DNA of 64,000 nucleotides from Yponomeuta sedellus (GCA_934045075.1 OW203731.1:14517062-14581061), one strand, 5' to 3'; counted from the stretch's first letter, positions 9,495 to 19,827 are shown. Notes: a model not told the origin generated them from the letters alone. Program-made: numbers and translations.

Positions 9495-10160
9495 TACTAG
9501 ATAGATAGAATAATATTTATTGCAAACAGAAATTACAGTGAGGCCATATATGTCCAATATATGTACTCGTGTATGTATGTGTGTGTGTATGTATGTATGT
9601 ATGTATGTATGTATGTATGTATGTATGTATGTATGTATGTATGTATGTATGTATGTATGTATGTATGTATGTATGTATGTATGTATGTATGTATGTATGT
9701 ATGTATGTATGTATGTATGTATGTATGTATGTATGTATGTATGTATGTATGTATGTATGTATGTATGTATGTATGTATGTATGTATGTATGTATGTATGT
9801 ATGTATGTATGTATGTATGTATGTATGTATGTATGTATGTATGTATGTATGTATGTATGTATGTATGTATGTATGTATGTATGTATGTATGTATGTATGT
9901 ATGTATGTATGTATGTATGTATGTATGTATGTATGTATGTATGTATGTATGTATGTATGTATGTATGTATGTATGTATGTATGTATTTATGTAGAAATTA
10001 CAGTAACAGAAATTATATAAAAAATACAGTGCAATTGGCGGCCTTATTACTAAAAGCAATTTCTTCCAGGCAACCAAAGACGGAGAACATAGTATTTAAC
10101 AGAATTTAGTACAATTGACGGCCTTATTACTAAAAAAAATTTCTTCCGGGCAACTAACCA
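9495..10160 (-). repeat. LINE 3' tail with an expanded microsatellite inside
   Basis: On the minus strand, ggttgcctggaagaaattgc and taataaggccgccaattgca (10030-10085, partly duplicated at 10108-10155) lead into a (CATA)n array and then to gcaataaatattattctatc at 9500-9530. The order tail motif, then array, then polyadenylation-like end shows that the tetranucleotide expansion happened within the 3' UTR of this LINE copy. Confidence 0.5.
9570..9992. repeat. (GTAT)n microsatellite, about 420 bp
   Basis: A short (GT)n lead at 9579-9590 is followed by about 100 nearly perfect GTAT units; one interruption (attt) occurs near the end. It is the longest simple array in the window. Confidence 0.97.
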
Positions 10161-10261
10161 ATAAAATATTTTCACTTTCACTTTTCACCTTCGATCAACA
10201 TTTGAATATTTAATTAGGTAATACTTATTCAATAAACCTGGCCCTAGATACTAATACTTAC

Positions 10262-10505
10262 AGTTTTTTAATATAATGGTAGACGCACGACAGTGGTTGT
10301 TATTTGCCTCAATTTGGTAGTCTACAAAGCAATGACATTCCAGGTGTATAACCCGCGCAAATTAAATAGGCATCTCTCGCGAAGAGGATCGAATCGCGCG
10401 AGGCGCCGAGTAAAGTAGCACGGATTATACCATTGCAATGCGATTGGTTACTAGACTAATAGTGTGAATGAAACGACTATTACCGGATTAATATAATTCT
10501 ATCGA
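10262..10505 (+). repeat. Element A, copy 1
   Basis: A unit of about 240 bp with tgcctcaatttggtag, cccgcgcaaattaaat, catctctcgcgaagagga, gcgccgag and a 3' end near accggattaata. A second copy in opposite orientation at 12955-13830 is split by a MITE. No terminal inverted repeats were found; it could be a SINE or a MITE. Confidence 0.6.
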
Positions 10506-10539
10506 ACAACTATGCATTTTAGAGACTGAGGTGTTGTCA

Positions 10540-10668
10540 GTTCAAAAATCTCAGCGCTTGAAATGGCTAGACGCTGTGGTCACGCGTGGTAATAAAGCGC
10601 TTAATCTCTCTCTCTCTCTGAGAGAAGCTCCGTGTCCTGAATTGGGACGTATATAGGCTACCTAAAAA
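10540..10668 (+). repeat. SINE-L 3' part
   Basis: It contains cacgcgtggtaataaagcgc, the ctctctctctgagagaagct stretch and cgtatataggcta. The same arrangement occurs at 34799-34937. This is a common lepidopteran SINE-type 3' region. Confidence 0.5.
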
Positions 10669-10850
10669 AAAATTGTTTAGAATTGTCTTAAGACTTCTCT
10701 GTTATTTTGCTTTTTTTAACCTTGATCATTTTACATTTTTATTATAGATTTATTAAAAAAATCTTTGTTTATTAATTTGTTAAATATTTACTTAGGCTAG
10801 TTTTGTTAATTTTGTTGAATTTACAGCTTTCTAAAGTCTTAAAATTTAAT

Positions 10851-11207
10851 GCGCGCTCGTGGCCTAGGCGAACCGAGTGATTGGAATCAATCATTTGAGT
10901 TAAGCAACAACAGGCACGGTCAGGTGCAGGATGGGTGACCGTCCCGTGACTACCGCTAGAAGCATTTTTCCGAGCGCTTCCGTGCTTCGCAAGGCACGTT
11001 AAGCCGTTGGTGCCGGCTGTCATGTAATGGCAGTCATGTCAGGCGCGTTATGGGTGGCTTGATAACTTCTGACAGTAAGGCCCGCCGCTGTCTTACAATC
11101 CTCAACCAACCCGGACTTGGCCCCCGTGGTGGAGTGTAGCCTAACTTTCCTGCGTTGCACGAAAAGATCCCTGCCCCAGCAGTGGGGACATAAAAAGGTT
11201 GATATCG
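10851..11207 (+). mobile_element. 5S-SINE, full length
   Basis: Complete copy: gcgctcgtggcc start, 5S-like internal region (gagttaagcaacaacaggca, ggtcagg, ggatgggtgaccg), family body and a gttgatatcg end followed by a short gatatc repeat. No poly(A) tail is present. The head supplies a likely type-1 RNA polymerase III internal promoter. Whether it is transcribed cannot be told from sequence. Confidence 0.88.
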
Positions 11208-11700
11208 ATGATATCGAAAAATTTTATTGTCAACACTGTAATGATGGGCAATTTAATAAATAAAATAAAAGTCATACACATACCTAGCTTACATAAACTC
11301 TTGATTGGAGTCTAAAATGTTTTTTACTCCCAATTGTACGGCCAAGCTAAAATACCTATAATTAGGCGCACAATACTCGTAATTAAGAGCGATAATAATT
11401 ACCCAAAGAAAAATGCAAAAGTACCTTTATACATGTAGAATGAGATCGGAGAAAACATCTCTCGTGGAGTGAAAGCTACTACCTGCTTACTGCACCGGTT
11501 CTAGGCAACTCATGTGTAAACATAAAATAGGCGAGTTTATGTAAAATGACAACATTAGAACGTCGAAAATGGGTGTTTTAGGTGTAGTTTCTTTTTGCAA
11601 CGTCATTCTCGTTCAAGTGAAAGAGTTTTGACAGAATCGTGACCAGGGGCTGAGCGTGGTTTCTGTCTTCCTCTCCGGAATTTAGGCGTGAGTTTATTTC
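11208..11700. other. No recognisable feature
   Basis: AT-rich, no coding. An acaggcgtgag-like remnant (atttaggcgtgagtttattt) at 11680-11700 resembles the stop region of the RTE copies but has no coding next to it. Confidence 0.35.
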
Positions 11701-11703
11701 TCA

Positions 11704-12243
11704 CTTCTTCTTCAGGCTATATTATGTAGTCCAACGATAGACATAGCCCTCCCCTAATGAGCGCCATAGCAGCGCCCTTTCTCAGCTTGCCGCATCCAGC
11801 ATCTGCCGGCAGTTTTTCGCAGAGCGTCATCCCACCTGCTTCTTCTTCTTCTTCAGGCTATATTATGTATTCCACTGCTGGACGTAGCCGTCCCCTAATG
11901 AGCGCCATAGCGCCACAGCTTGCCGCATCCAGCATCTGCCGGCAGTTTTTCGCAGATCGTCATCCCACCTGCTTCTTCTTCTTCAGGCTATATTATGTAG
12001 TCCACTGCTGGACATAGCCCTCCCCTAATGAGCGCCATAACGCCCTGTCTTTAGCTTGAAGCATCCGGCATCTGCCGGCAGTTTTTCGCAGATCGTCATC
12101 CCACCTGCTTCTTCTTCTTCTTCAGGCTTTATTATGTAGTCCACTGATAGACCTCCCCTAATGAACGCCATAGCGCCCTGTCTTCAGCTTGCCGCATCCA
12201 GCATCTGCCGGCAGTTTTTCGTCATCCCACCTGAGGGCGTCCT
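11704..12243 (-). repeat. Tandem array (4 units, 126-137 bp) of a LINE 3' end
   Basis: Units start at about 11704, 11839, 11971 and 12108. On the minus strand each encodes a slice such as RWDDDLRKTAGRCWMRQAED, then a GEGYVQQWT end, a stop and a (GAA)n tail. This is the C-terminus and 3' UTR of an RTE-like LINE; single copies lie at 35005-35130 and 49955-50160. The unit furthest upstream on the minus strand extends a few codons further (ggacgccct). The arrangement is a young satellite-like array seeded by a retrotransposon end. Confidence 0.8.
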
Positions 12244-12249
12244 AACTTT

Positions 12250-12410
12250 CTCACACTTATATTATAAAGGTGAAAGTTTGTAAGTGGGTATGTTTGTTAC
12301 TTCTTCACGTCTAACGGCTGGAGCGATTTTAATAAAGTTTGGTATGGAGTTAGCTGACACCCGGGATTAATACTAGGCTACGTTTTACGAGTACTACGCG
12401 AAAATATCTT
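12250..12410 (+). repeat. Dispersed lepidopteran repeat (ttataaaggtgaaagtttg type)
   Basis: The motifs ttatattataaaggtgaaag, gtatgtttgttact and ggagcgattttaat occur in this order in a very common lepidopteran non-autonomous repeat, often attributed to Helitrons. A relative is at 32545-32760. Family class not proven here. Confidence 0.45.
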
Positions 12411-12544
12411 TTACTGTTCTAATACACAATATACTCGTTTTTTCCGGAGGTGTATGTTTTTCGCGCGTTTGTTTTGTATGTTTCGAGACGACGCAAGTGT
12501 AAGTGTTACGTGGAGCGTCACAAAAAATAAGATAATATTGGCCT

Positions 12545-12640
12545 GAGATCTGAGATGATTTATACAGCCTCCAGTGGCATCTTCACTCACACTAGATGGG
12601 TGAAGGGACCACTCGGATGCAGCAGTGCCTGGGACATGGT
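12545..12640 (-). repeat. SINE-L fragment
   Basis: On the minus strand: gcatccgagtgg, cccatctagtg, gatgccactgg and ctgtataaatcatctc. The same order is found at 14756-14836, 34352-34400 and 51478-51556. Confidence 0.45.
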
Positions 12641-12744
12641 TTTTAGATGGTGTAGAACTGCCCAGCACCTATACCATCCTGACAGCTTAGTCTGCCTAGA
12701 CCACAGCAAAGACTAGTCAATACGTGCAGAGCCAACCAATCCAC

Positions 12745-12895
12745 GGATTTCCTCACGATGTTTTCCTTCACAGCTAGCGTATGGTACCTATTACGACTAC
12801 AAATTCGCAAATGTACATAACTTTGAAATTAAATTAAGTTATTGGTACATGCCCGCACTGGGGATAGAACCTGGGTCTCGCCTTTTATCACCCAC
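12745..12895 (-). repeat. tSINE-4, degraded copy
   Basis: Minus strand: a tRNA-like B-box region (ccaggttctatccccag), then gcatgtaccaataac, gttatgtacatttgcg and a gtgaaggaaaacatcgtga end. The order matches the better copy at 45395-45556. Confidence 0.5.
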
Positions 12896-12954
12896 AAAAC
12901 ATAAGACACAGACAACAGAGAAATAACTATAACAAATAGTACAAATAGTAGTAA

Positions 12955-13037
12955 GTCATATTAGTCCGGTAATGGTAATTTCATTCGTACTATCGGTATT
13001 ATCATCACATTGCAATGGTACAACCCGTGCTACTTAA
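12955..13037 (-). repeat. Element A, copy 2, first part
   Basis: Inverted relative to copy 1: tagtccggtaatgg, ttgcaatggta, acccgtgctac. It continues at 13653 after the inserted MITE, and the rejoined order matches copy 1 base for base in spacing across the insertion point. Confidence 0.6.
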
Positions 13038-13648
13038 AGGTCTTCGCACATTAAAACAACTCAACGGCGACTCGACTCTATGCCAAATATTGAAATTTAA
13101 GCCCTGTGTCATATGTTCAAGGTTTAATTTCAAAAAATGATATTAAAGTAGTGTACGACGAGTGGCCTACGCATCGTACACTAAAGGTCAACCCCGACAC
13201 GTTTGTCACGCAATGACTACACGTTGTCCACGCAACGACCACACGTTGTCCTCGCAACGACTATGCATTTGCGACTGACGCGTGACGGGCAACCATTTGC
13301 CAGCCCACCCGTCCGCCATTACAATATTCCCCTTCTGATTTCCTCTGTCGCAACATATCATGTACCCAATATCTTTTTTTCCTGCTGTTTCGTTCATTTT
13401 CATTATCGAGTATAATAGCTATAATCGCCAGTTCACTGAATATAAAAGTTCGACATTTCAAAAGCAACACGACTTCTTTGGACAAAATTCAATACGCATT
13501 ACCCACTCGTTGACACCGCGTTGTCCACTCGTTGACAACGCATTGCCCACTAGTGACCATGGGGTGGATCAACTAGTTGACTACTCATCGAGAGTGTGAG
13601 TAGAGTTGCTGCCGCGTTGGCGTGGAGTTGTTATAATGTGCGAAGACC
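13038..13648. mobile_element. MITE with TTAA target duplication (piggyBac-like)
   Basis: TTAA occurs at 13034-13037 and 13649-13652. The ends, ggtcttcgcacattaaaac on the left and the complement of ggtcttcgcacattataac on the right, form terminal inverted repeats. The element A copy at 10262 shows the uninterrupted target with matching length (tttact in place of ttaact). TTAA duplication is the hallmark of piggyBac transposition; no transposase is present. The interior contains degenerate direct repeats of cgttg-rich units (13190-13270 and 13500-13560). Confidence 0.75.
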
Positions 13649-13652
13649 TTAA

Positions 13653-13830
13653 CTCGGCGCCTCTGGCGATTCGATCTTCTTCGCGAGAGATGTATATTTA
13701 ATTTGCGCGGGCTAAATACCCTTAGAATGACATTGTACTGCTATTGCTTTGTAGAGTACCAAATTGAGGCAAATATCAACCATTGTCATGCTTATACCAT
13801 TGAAAAACTATGTAAGTGTTAGACTAACCA
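13653..13830 (-). repeat. Element A, copy 2, second part
   Basis: It resumes with ctcggcgcctctgg, then tctcgcgaagaagatc on the minus strand, and tgcctcaatttggtac, matching copy 1 at 10262-10420. Confidence 0.6.
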
Positions 13831-14580
13831 CTCAGGTAGAGTAGGTACATCCAGACTAAGGCCAAGGCTTCTATTATTACAGAAGCGTACGCACAAGGCA
13901 TCTAAGATTGCAGCTATCTACTTCTCTAATTAAGTTCCACGCACCAGCACTCTCGCCTAACAAGGTCGCTAACTGAAGGCCGACTTATTGCATGGTGCGA
14001 GAATCAAGTAGAAAGGGACCAATTGAAATGTGGACATTACTCACAATAATTTTTTACTAGGCTGCAGCAATCGGCTTCGTGAGAACGTTAAATTTTTAAT
14101 GGTAGCAAACGATTATTATACTTTGACAGATGTTATTTGAGGCCTCACCAGAACGGACATTTTGATTATAATCATCCATAACCATGTTTCTGTTCTTTCT
14201 ACCATCCCCCCCCCACCCCGGACACAGGCGTGAGTTTTTGTAAGTTTTCTATTTTATTTCCTTTGAAATAATATAGAGTGCAACAATACTTTCACAACAG
14301 GTTGAAATTACAAGAAGAACTTCCTACAAAATACAGTAAAAACTCGTAATTTAAGCAGTACATTAACAACTCAATAATTAAACTGTCCAGTAAGCAAAAA
14401 TATGGGATCGATTACTTATTAAATGGTAAAGAATGTCAATATTTTTGTATTATTGTATAATTAATCTTCCGTGAACGCGCTTCCGGTTGAGCGATAAGGG
14501 AATTGACCGCTGAGCCACAGTACAGAAGAGACTGATATGGTGAGGACGTGAATTTTTATTTTCATTCAAATAAACAGCGC
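13831..14580. other. No gene seen; RTE end remnant with C-tract
   Basis: A C-rich tract at 14206-14218 precedes acacaggcgtgag, which looks like the stop region of an RTE 3' end, but no coding is attached. Otherwise unrecognised. Confidence 0.35.
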
Positions 14581-14847
14581 TAAGTCTCAAAGTTGTAAAA
14601 ATAAATAAATTTGAAACTTTTGGCTACTGGAATTGTTTTTATTGGTCGATACTGAAGACATGATTTTAAGAAGCTGAAGATACGGTTTTCTGGAGCACCA
14701 GTCCGATTTGCTTGGTGTTCATTGCCTATTTGTAACATTACTATTTGTAACTACAGCATCCGAGTGGCTCCTTACCCCATCTAGTGCAAGTGTAAATGCC
14801 ACTAGACGCTGTATAAATAATTTCATTACGTATATGCAGAGGCCAAT

Positions 14848-14940
14848 GAATGAATGAAAATTCTTTATTGCACTAAAAACACATTTGTACAAAAGCGAGC
14901 TTAAAACTAGGTAGTATTTTATTTTAGCTAACCCACGATG
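14848..14940 (-). repeat. LINE 3' tail
   Basis: Minus-strand tail with tgcaataaagaatttt and the aagctcgc motif, as at 8705-8805. Confidence 0.45.
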
Positions 14941-15213
14941 ATGCGGATGCCAAAGTATTGTAACATAGGGCTTGGTTTATACAGAGACGTGGGGAAGACG
15001 TGACAGTGGCGGATAGTCAAAATAACACAAATATAAACCTTAGTAGCTACATCCTCCAGCGTCATGGCCACGTCTCTTATGTATGAACCAAACATTATGT
15101 GACAAATATAGTAGGTAGTGAATACTAGCAAATCGATCTCGTGCACCTGAAAACCGTATCTTCAGTAGCGACTAATGAAACTACTTCCAATAGCCAAAAG
15201 TTAGGGTCACAGC

Positions 15214-15711
15214 GCCTCCCTAGGCAACGATGCTGCGGATGAGCTCGCCAGAAGAGGCTCCGAAACTACAGTAGAAGGACCTGACCCTCTACTCCCACTA
15301 CCATGCAACCAGTTTCGCAAATGGTTAAGGTTGCAAACGGAAACACAGCATGCGGAACTATGGAAAACAGAAACGAAATGCAGACAAGCCAGAGAGACTC
15401 TACCGGGAATGTCGAAGCGCCTCACGCACAGCCTGCTGCGTCTGGGGAGATGCAATCTGCGCATAGCTGTGGCACTTATGACGGGCCACTGCCCACTGAA
15501 TAAACACTTCCACACCACGGGACTGACTGACAGCCCGTTGTGCCGAGAATGCCTCAAGGAAGATGAAACACCCGCCCACGTGACTGTCCAGTGTGAAGGC
15601 GTGGAAGTGCAACGGACAGCCACCATCGGAAAGCTGGGATCCTTTCGGGAGGCCAGCAGTAACATTGGTGCACTGCTGGCTTTCTGGAAACAAATTGGAT
15701 GGCTGGAGTGA
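15214..15711 (+). pseudogene. LINE (I/R1/Jockey group), RNase H end and zinc-knuckle C-terminus
   Basis: An uninterrupted frame with no start of its own. It begins with the end of an RNase H domain (ASLGNDAADELARRGSE, with the conserved final Asp of RNase H) and ends with a Cys/His knuckle, CRECLKEDETPAHVTVQC. This order is usual at the C-terminus of I/R1-type non-LTR retrotransposon ORF2. Endonuclease and reverse transcriptase are missing because of 5' truncation. The insert spans 15204-15783 and is flanked by the 13-bp duplication tagccaaaagtta (15191-15203 and 15784-15796), proving insertion by target-primed reverse transcription. The tail is a short (ctaa)n. A tail-only relative is at 60835-60900. 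Confidence 0.8.
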
Positions 15712-15995
15712 TCTCACAGCCCTGCTATGACAATGGCCCAACTATGAGGCTAAGTGCGGAAACCACAGTACAAACTAACTAACTAGCCAAAAGTTACCAA
15801 TCCTATTTTAATTTTACAATTTTGAGACTTAACCGCAATAGATCGCATTAATTGTATGAAAATATTCAATTTCGAACTTTAACTTTTTGCTTACAATTGA
15901 AAGTGGTTCGGTGAAGATTGAAGAAACGGTTTTCATTATTTCAATATCACATTGTATAATTTGTTTATCATGTATAATTTCGAAGAATTGCTCAG

Positions 15996-16241
15996 TTGAA
16001 GGGGCAGTGGGCGGGGCTCATAGCTCGAAGAAGTGGTGGCCGTTGTGGCGAAAAAGTTATGACCTGGCGACCGCGGTCCGGACGACGCAGTGTGGGCAGG
16101 CCCTCCACCACATGGTCTGACTACCAGGTTATGGTGGCGGGGAGTCGCTGGCTGTGGGTGGCACAAGACCGTGAAGCTTGGAAAACCATGAGGGAGGCCT
16201 ATGTCCAGTGGGCGTCAGATGTCTGATTATGATGATGATGT
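15996..16241 (+). pseudogene. RTE-type LINE, C-terminus with (ATG)n tail
   Basis: An open frame of about 76 codons with GQWAGLIARRSGGRCGEKV, RRSVGRPSTTWSD, AGSRWLWVAQDRE and REAYVQWASDV, then a stop and ttatgatgatgatg. These are the characteristic last residues of RTE-clade ORF2 in insects. It is a second RTE lineage, distinct from the one at 30691, and is 5'-truncated with no catalytic domain. Confidence 0.75.
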
Positions 16242-17627
16242 ATAATTTACTAAACAAATTGACAACATTTTGATTTTTAAGCATACGTATTTTACTGTCT
16301 TAAAGGAAACTAGATACGAAATAAAACGACCCATATTTTTTTATTTTCGGAAATTCGATGATATCTTTATTAATAATTTCGTCAAGGGGTACGGTAGACT
16401 CGATCGAAACCTTAGATGAATAACAAAGCATAAAAAAATATTGATTTCGAGTCGACAACATACATCCGTAAAATTCGGATTATGGAGAATTTCGTTAAAT
16501 TCTAATGGCACTGACAAACAAACCGTAGTCGCCATCTTAAATACGCGTCGCTAATCCACAGATTAAAAGCCAATCAACATGATAACACATCGCTTGAGTC
16601 GCGCCCAAAAAGTATCCATCATAAAGACCTGTGACTCATGTGACTGTACGAAACGTCCACGAAACGTCCTGCTGGAAACATTTAATCTAATGTTCTGTGT
16701 GGAAACATTAGTGAAGGTTATATACCAAAGAGTATATAACCACAAGAGCACATAAATACTTTTCTTCAGTCGTTGACATTTCGCGAAACGTTTGACACTT
16801 TTTAACCGACTTCAAAAAAGGAGCAGGTTATCAGTTATCATTCGATATTTTTTTTTGTTCGACTATGTGTAGCGTCCCATTGCATTGGTCCCATTTTAAT
16901 TTGGTGAAGATCTTTCAGAGATGGAGAACAAAACTCTTCAATGGACAGCAGCAAATAAGGCCTAATAAAGCCCATCCATTAGTAATATGCACACGTTTCA
17001 GAAAATATGGCGTAAAAAATATCCCAGGGCAATCAGGGTGATGTTCTGATGAACTTTCAGAGATGGAAATTGAGAACTTCAAATTTAAGGCAAAAAAAAT
17101 AAGTTTAGTTTTGATGTTACAAACACATTCATTCAGTAACTCATTCTCTGGTGTGTGGTGGACATTGTTACGAAGATCTTCAGCTCGAATGTAGTTCTCG
17201 AGAGGTTTTAAGCTTCTATTCTTCATAGAAATATGGGGTTTTCACTTAAATACTTAGTTCCACCGTCAGTTCACCGAAGATTCGGAAGTTTGGTGACAAC
17301 CAGCTCAAAAACACCTAGATCTAGGGCACCGTTGCACCTAGAAACCAGGAATTAAAGTTGAAATGTATAGTTTTATTATCACTTGCTACACTAGGAATGT
17401 GCCGTGCCACTAGGAGCCGTGTCTATGCTTTGTTTAGTCTTTTGTTTGATGATAATTATATTATTTTGTTAACAGCCGAATCTCCTTGCATTTGGTAACT
17501 GCAAAGTAAAGAAAAAGACTGAGTGTTTAAAACAAAGAGGTTTCCAAAGAATTAACCTTAAAAGTTACATGTTTTGCTAATTTACGTCAGTTTATTTTGA
17601 ATACCTAGATGTGTATTGAAAGTCACA
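16242..17627. other. No gene accepted; one common repeat piece
   Basis: At 16802-16840, taaccgacttcaaaaaagga is a widespread lepidopteran repeat motif. A 103-codon open frame on the minus strand (16915-17226) has no recognisable domain and unremarkable composition, so it is not called as a gene. The remainder is unrecognised. Confidence 0.35.
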
Positions 17628-17662
17628 TTTCACCCGTGCGAAGCCGGGTTTTCATCTAGTTC
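17628..17662 (+). repeat. Helitron-like 3' terminus
   Basis: cccgtgcgaagccgggtttt can form a short hairpin and is followed by catctagtt. A hairpin close before CTRR is the known Helitron 3' end. A matching 5' end was not found. A similar end on the minus strand is at 36690-36720. Confidence 0.4.
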
Positions 17663-18384
17663 ATTCATAATTTTCCGTTTTAATTTCGTCTTATTCTAAA
17701 AGGACGTAACCGCCAAATGACTTAATAGAAATGGCTTAATAATACTAACATCCTTGCCGCCTCTTTAAAAACTATTGGAATCAAGGAAAGGAAAAGTAAT
17801 TTCTCCGACATGGCATTTGAATAAAATTGAAAATGACATCTGTCATATCATTTTTAATATTAGGCAACGGTAATCCTCCTTATTCAATCATTGGTTTTTA
17901 TTTATTTTCTCTAAAATTAAGCAATAATAAAAATTCTAAATATTTTTTTCGTAATCAAGATAGCAAAATTAGCGAAACGGTATTTTTAGTTTTGCACGTT
18001 GTAAAATATGAAATGGTGTCAATTGGGACAGACAGACTGATAGAGTTGACACGCTTTTGGGATGGAACCCTAAAAACGAACCGCAAAGAAATGTAAAAGT
18101 TTCCATTTGCGAAATTTTTGGTGTGTGCCCGTCACAAAAATATGATAAGTACCTCTAATAGCTAGAGCCGTTTAGAAATATCGTATGCTCTATACGTGGC
18201 TTCATTTTAACATTTCAAAAGCACCCATACTTGCATACAATGTGCAATGTCTCTTCTCTGCAATGCTCGCGCTTAAATTACATTTGGCAATGGCATTGCG
18301 CAGTTGACACGTGTTAGCGGATCGAAAATAGCGCATGAATGAATTGACATCGACGTCGCTACTTACAATGTAGGTATTAAGAAA
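17663..18384. other. No gene; dispersed repeat end near 18020-18085
   Basis: 18020-18085 (gggacagacagactgatag, then gggatggaaccctaaaaa) belongs to the same repeat as 2155-2284 and 27965-28075. An 89-codon open frame overlapping it is therefore not a gene. Confidence 0.4.
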
Positions 18385-18385
18385 A

Positions 18386-18452
18386 TAAATAAATATTCAT
18401 GGACATATTACACAGATCTCTTTAGCCCTATACTAGGTACAACTAAATAACT
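18386..18452 (-). repeat. tSINE-2 3' fragment
   Basis: aataaatattcatggacata and acacagatct match the 3' end of the tSINE-2 copies at 24543, 39845 and 61005; the tRNA-like head is missing. Confidence 0.65.
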
Positions 18453-18464
18453 TGTTTTATTATT

Positions 18465-18650
18465 TTTAATGCACTAACCCGTGCTGAGGACAATTTTAAA
18501 AATCTATTTAGAGGCTAAAAATTCCACCCATGCCGGGACCTCTGGCTAACCATGCCAGTGCTCACCCAACTGAGCTAATAGGCGTCTCACCGAGAACAGT
18601 GAAATTTCGAAGCTCTTTACAATACTCTCTGTATTGCTGCCTGTACTTAA
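18465..18650 (-). mobile_element. tSINE-1 copy with one cap
   Basis: The cap ttaatgcactaacccgtgct lies at the left. The tail cctctaaatag, a tRNA-like module (B box partly deleted) and the downstream gaaatttcgaagctcttt follow. It is less intact than the copies at 21255 and 37505. Confidence 0.65.
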
Positions 18651-19094
18651 AGTATAATTAACGACACTGAAGAAAGCGCTTGTCAAGTTTTGAATTTTCT
18701 TCTTTTTTCGAAATTACCGTAAAATTTTGTGTCATGATGTGTATGTCGCTCATAGGTACTAAAATTAAACAGCATATATACATACAAACAGACATACATA
18801 CGTACATATACATACATATATACGTACATACATAGATACATTTGTATAAATTAACTCGCGTTGTATCTCGGTCGTAGACAGTGGCCAAGTTCTGCCACGT
18901 GCCACGACCGACCGTAAGAAATCACTTTCATTTCATCAAATTAAGAGCAATCGTTTTACAAAACGTTATGCTCATCAATTTGTACGATGCTGATGCAGGA
19001 AATAATACTTGTTACGTGTTGGATTGATAATTGCTACTATCTGTTAAGGGGAAGTATTTTTGCGTAAAGACGCGGATACACAATTTTTGATTGA
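18651..19094. other. No gene; degenerate ACAT/CATA repeat at 18770-18840
   Basis: Imperfect catacata/cgtacata units suggest a decayed tetranucleotide array. No coding is credible. Confidence 0.4.
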
Positions 19095-19290
19095 TTAATC
19101 ATTTATTTACACTTACACACACACGCAATAAAAACAATATTAAGCAGACTATACGTACAAGAGAAGAAAAGCAACAACACATACGATACACAATGAAACA
19201 CAGACACAGAACATTTTCCAGTGTGAGTACTGTGGGTGTGGCAAGTGCAAAAGGGCTCTGACTCAGCATAAGCTGGAGATATGATACTCC
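19095..19290 (-). repeat. LINE 3' UTR-like fragment
   Basis: It begins (minus-strand end) at a tttatttacac run and contains ctcagcataagctggaga, related to 7620-7730. Confidence 0.3.
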
Positions 19291-19383
19291 AGCGCTGGTC
19301 TTCCGTCAATACCCGTGAGGCGGCATGCAGGCCTCGGAGAGATACCTAGTACGAACCTGAACAAAATCGTAAATAAGTTTAAG

Positions 19384-19577
19384 TAAATAAATAAATAAAT
19401 AAATAAATGAATGAATGAATGAGTGAGTGAGTGAGTGAGTGAGTGAGTGAGTGAGTGAGTGAGTGAGTGAGTGAGTGAGTGAGTGAGTGAGTGAGTGAGT
19501 GAGTGAGTGAGTGAGTGAGTGAGTGAGTGAGTGAGTGAGTGAGTGAGTGAGTGAGTGAGTGAGTGAGTAAGTAAATA
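19384..19577. repeat. Compound tetranucleotide array (AAAT/AATG/GTGA)n
   Basis: The unit changes in steps from aaat to aatg to gtga and back at the right end. About 40 gtga units are perfect. It sits exactly where the minus-strand LINE at 19828-20545 should have its 3' terminus, 250 bp past the stop codon. Confidence 0.95.
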
Positions 19578-19827
19578 AGAGACTGTGAGTTATTTACTGT
19601 AAGTAGCGAGTTAACAAAGTGGGTTGCAGGATAATGTTAGCTGAATGTCAGTTATGGTAATTGCATAAATTGTGAATATATTAATAAAATAGAAAAATTT
19701 TAAATTGTATATTGATGTCAACTATTTTAATTTAAATAAATGTATTATAAGTATGTATATGAATACATATAGGTATGTATATAAAGTCACAGCTAAAGTA
19801 TGAATTGATTTGGCCGTACATAATTAT

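Larger units (their letters stand above)
14581..15831. mobile_element. Long inverted-repeat element, carrying a nested LINE
   Basis: The left arm 14581-14690 and the right arm 15149-15203 plus 15797-15831 are inverted copies (tctcaaagttgtaaaa; acttttggctactgg; gaagatacggttttc). Similarity is roughly 75%, so the element is old. The right arm is split by the LINE at 15204-15783. Inside lie a SINE-L piece (14756-14836), a LINE tail (14848-14940) and a smaller inverted pair around gagacgtgg (14971-14990 / 15064-15090). Confidence 0.6.

Noticed and set aside
10851..10960. A real 5S rRNA gene
   Set aside because: Only the middle and 3' control region is 5S-like, the 5' third is unrelated, and the sequence continues into a repeated 250-bp body.
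11704..12243. CRISPR array
   Set aside because: The units are 126-137 bp and repeat as a whole with no short-repeat/unique-spacer pattern. They translate to a LINE C-terminus, and the window is eukaryotic.
16915..17226. 103-codon minus-strand frame as a gene
   Set aside because: No domain, no splice or promoter context, and AT-rich sequence commonly gives frames of this length.
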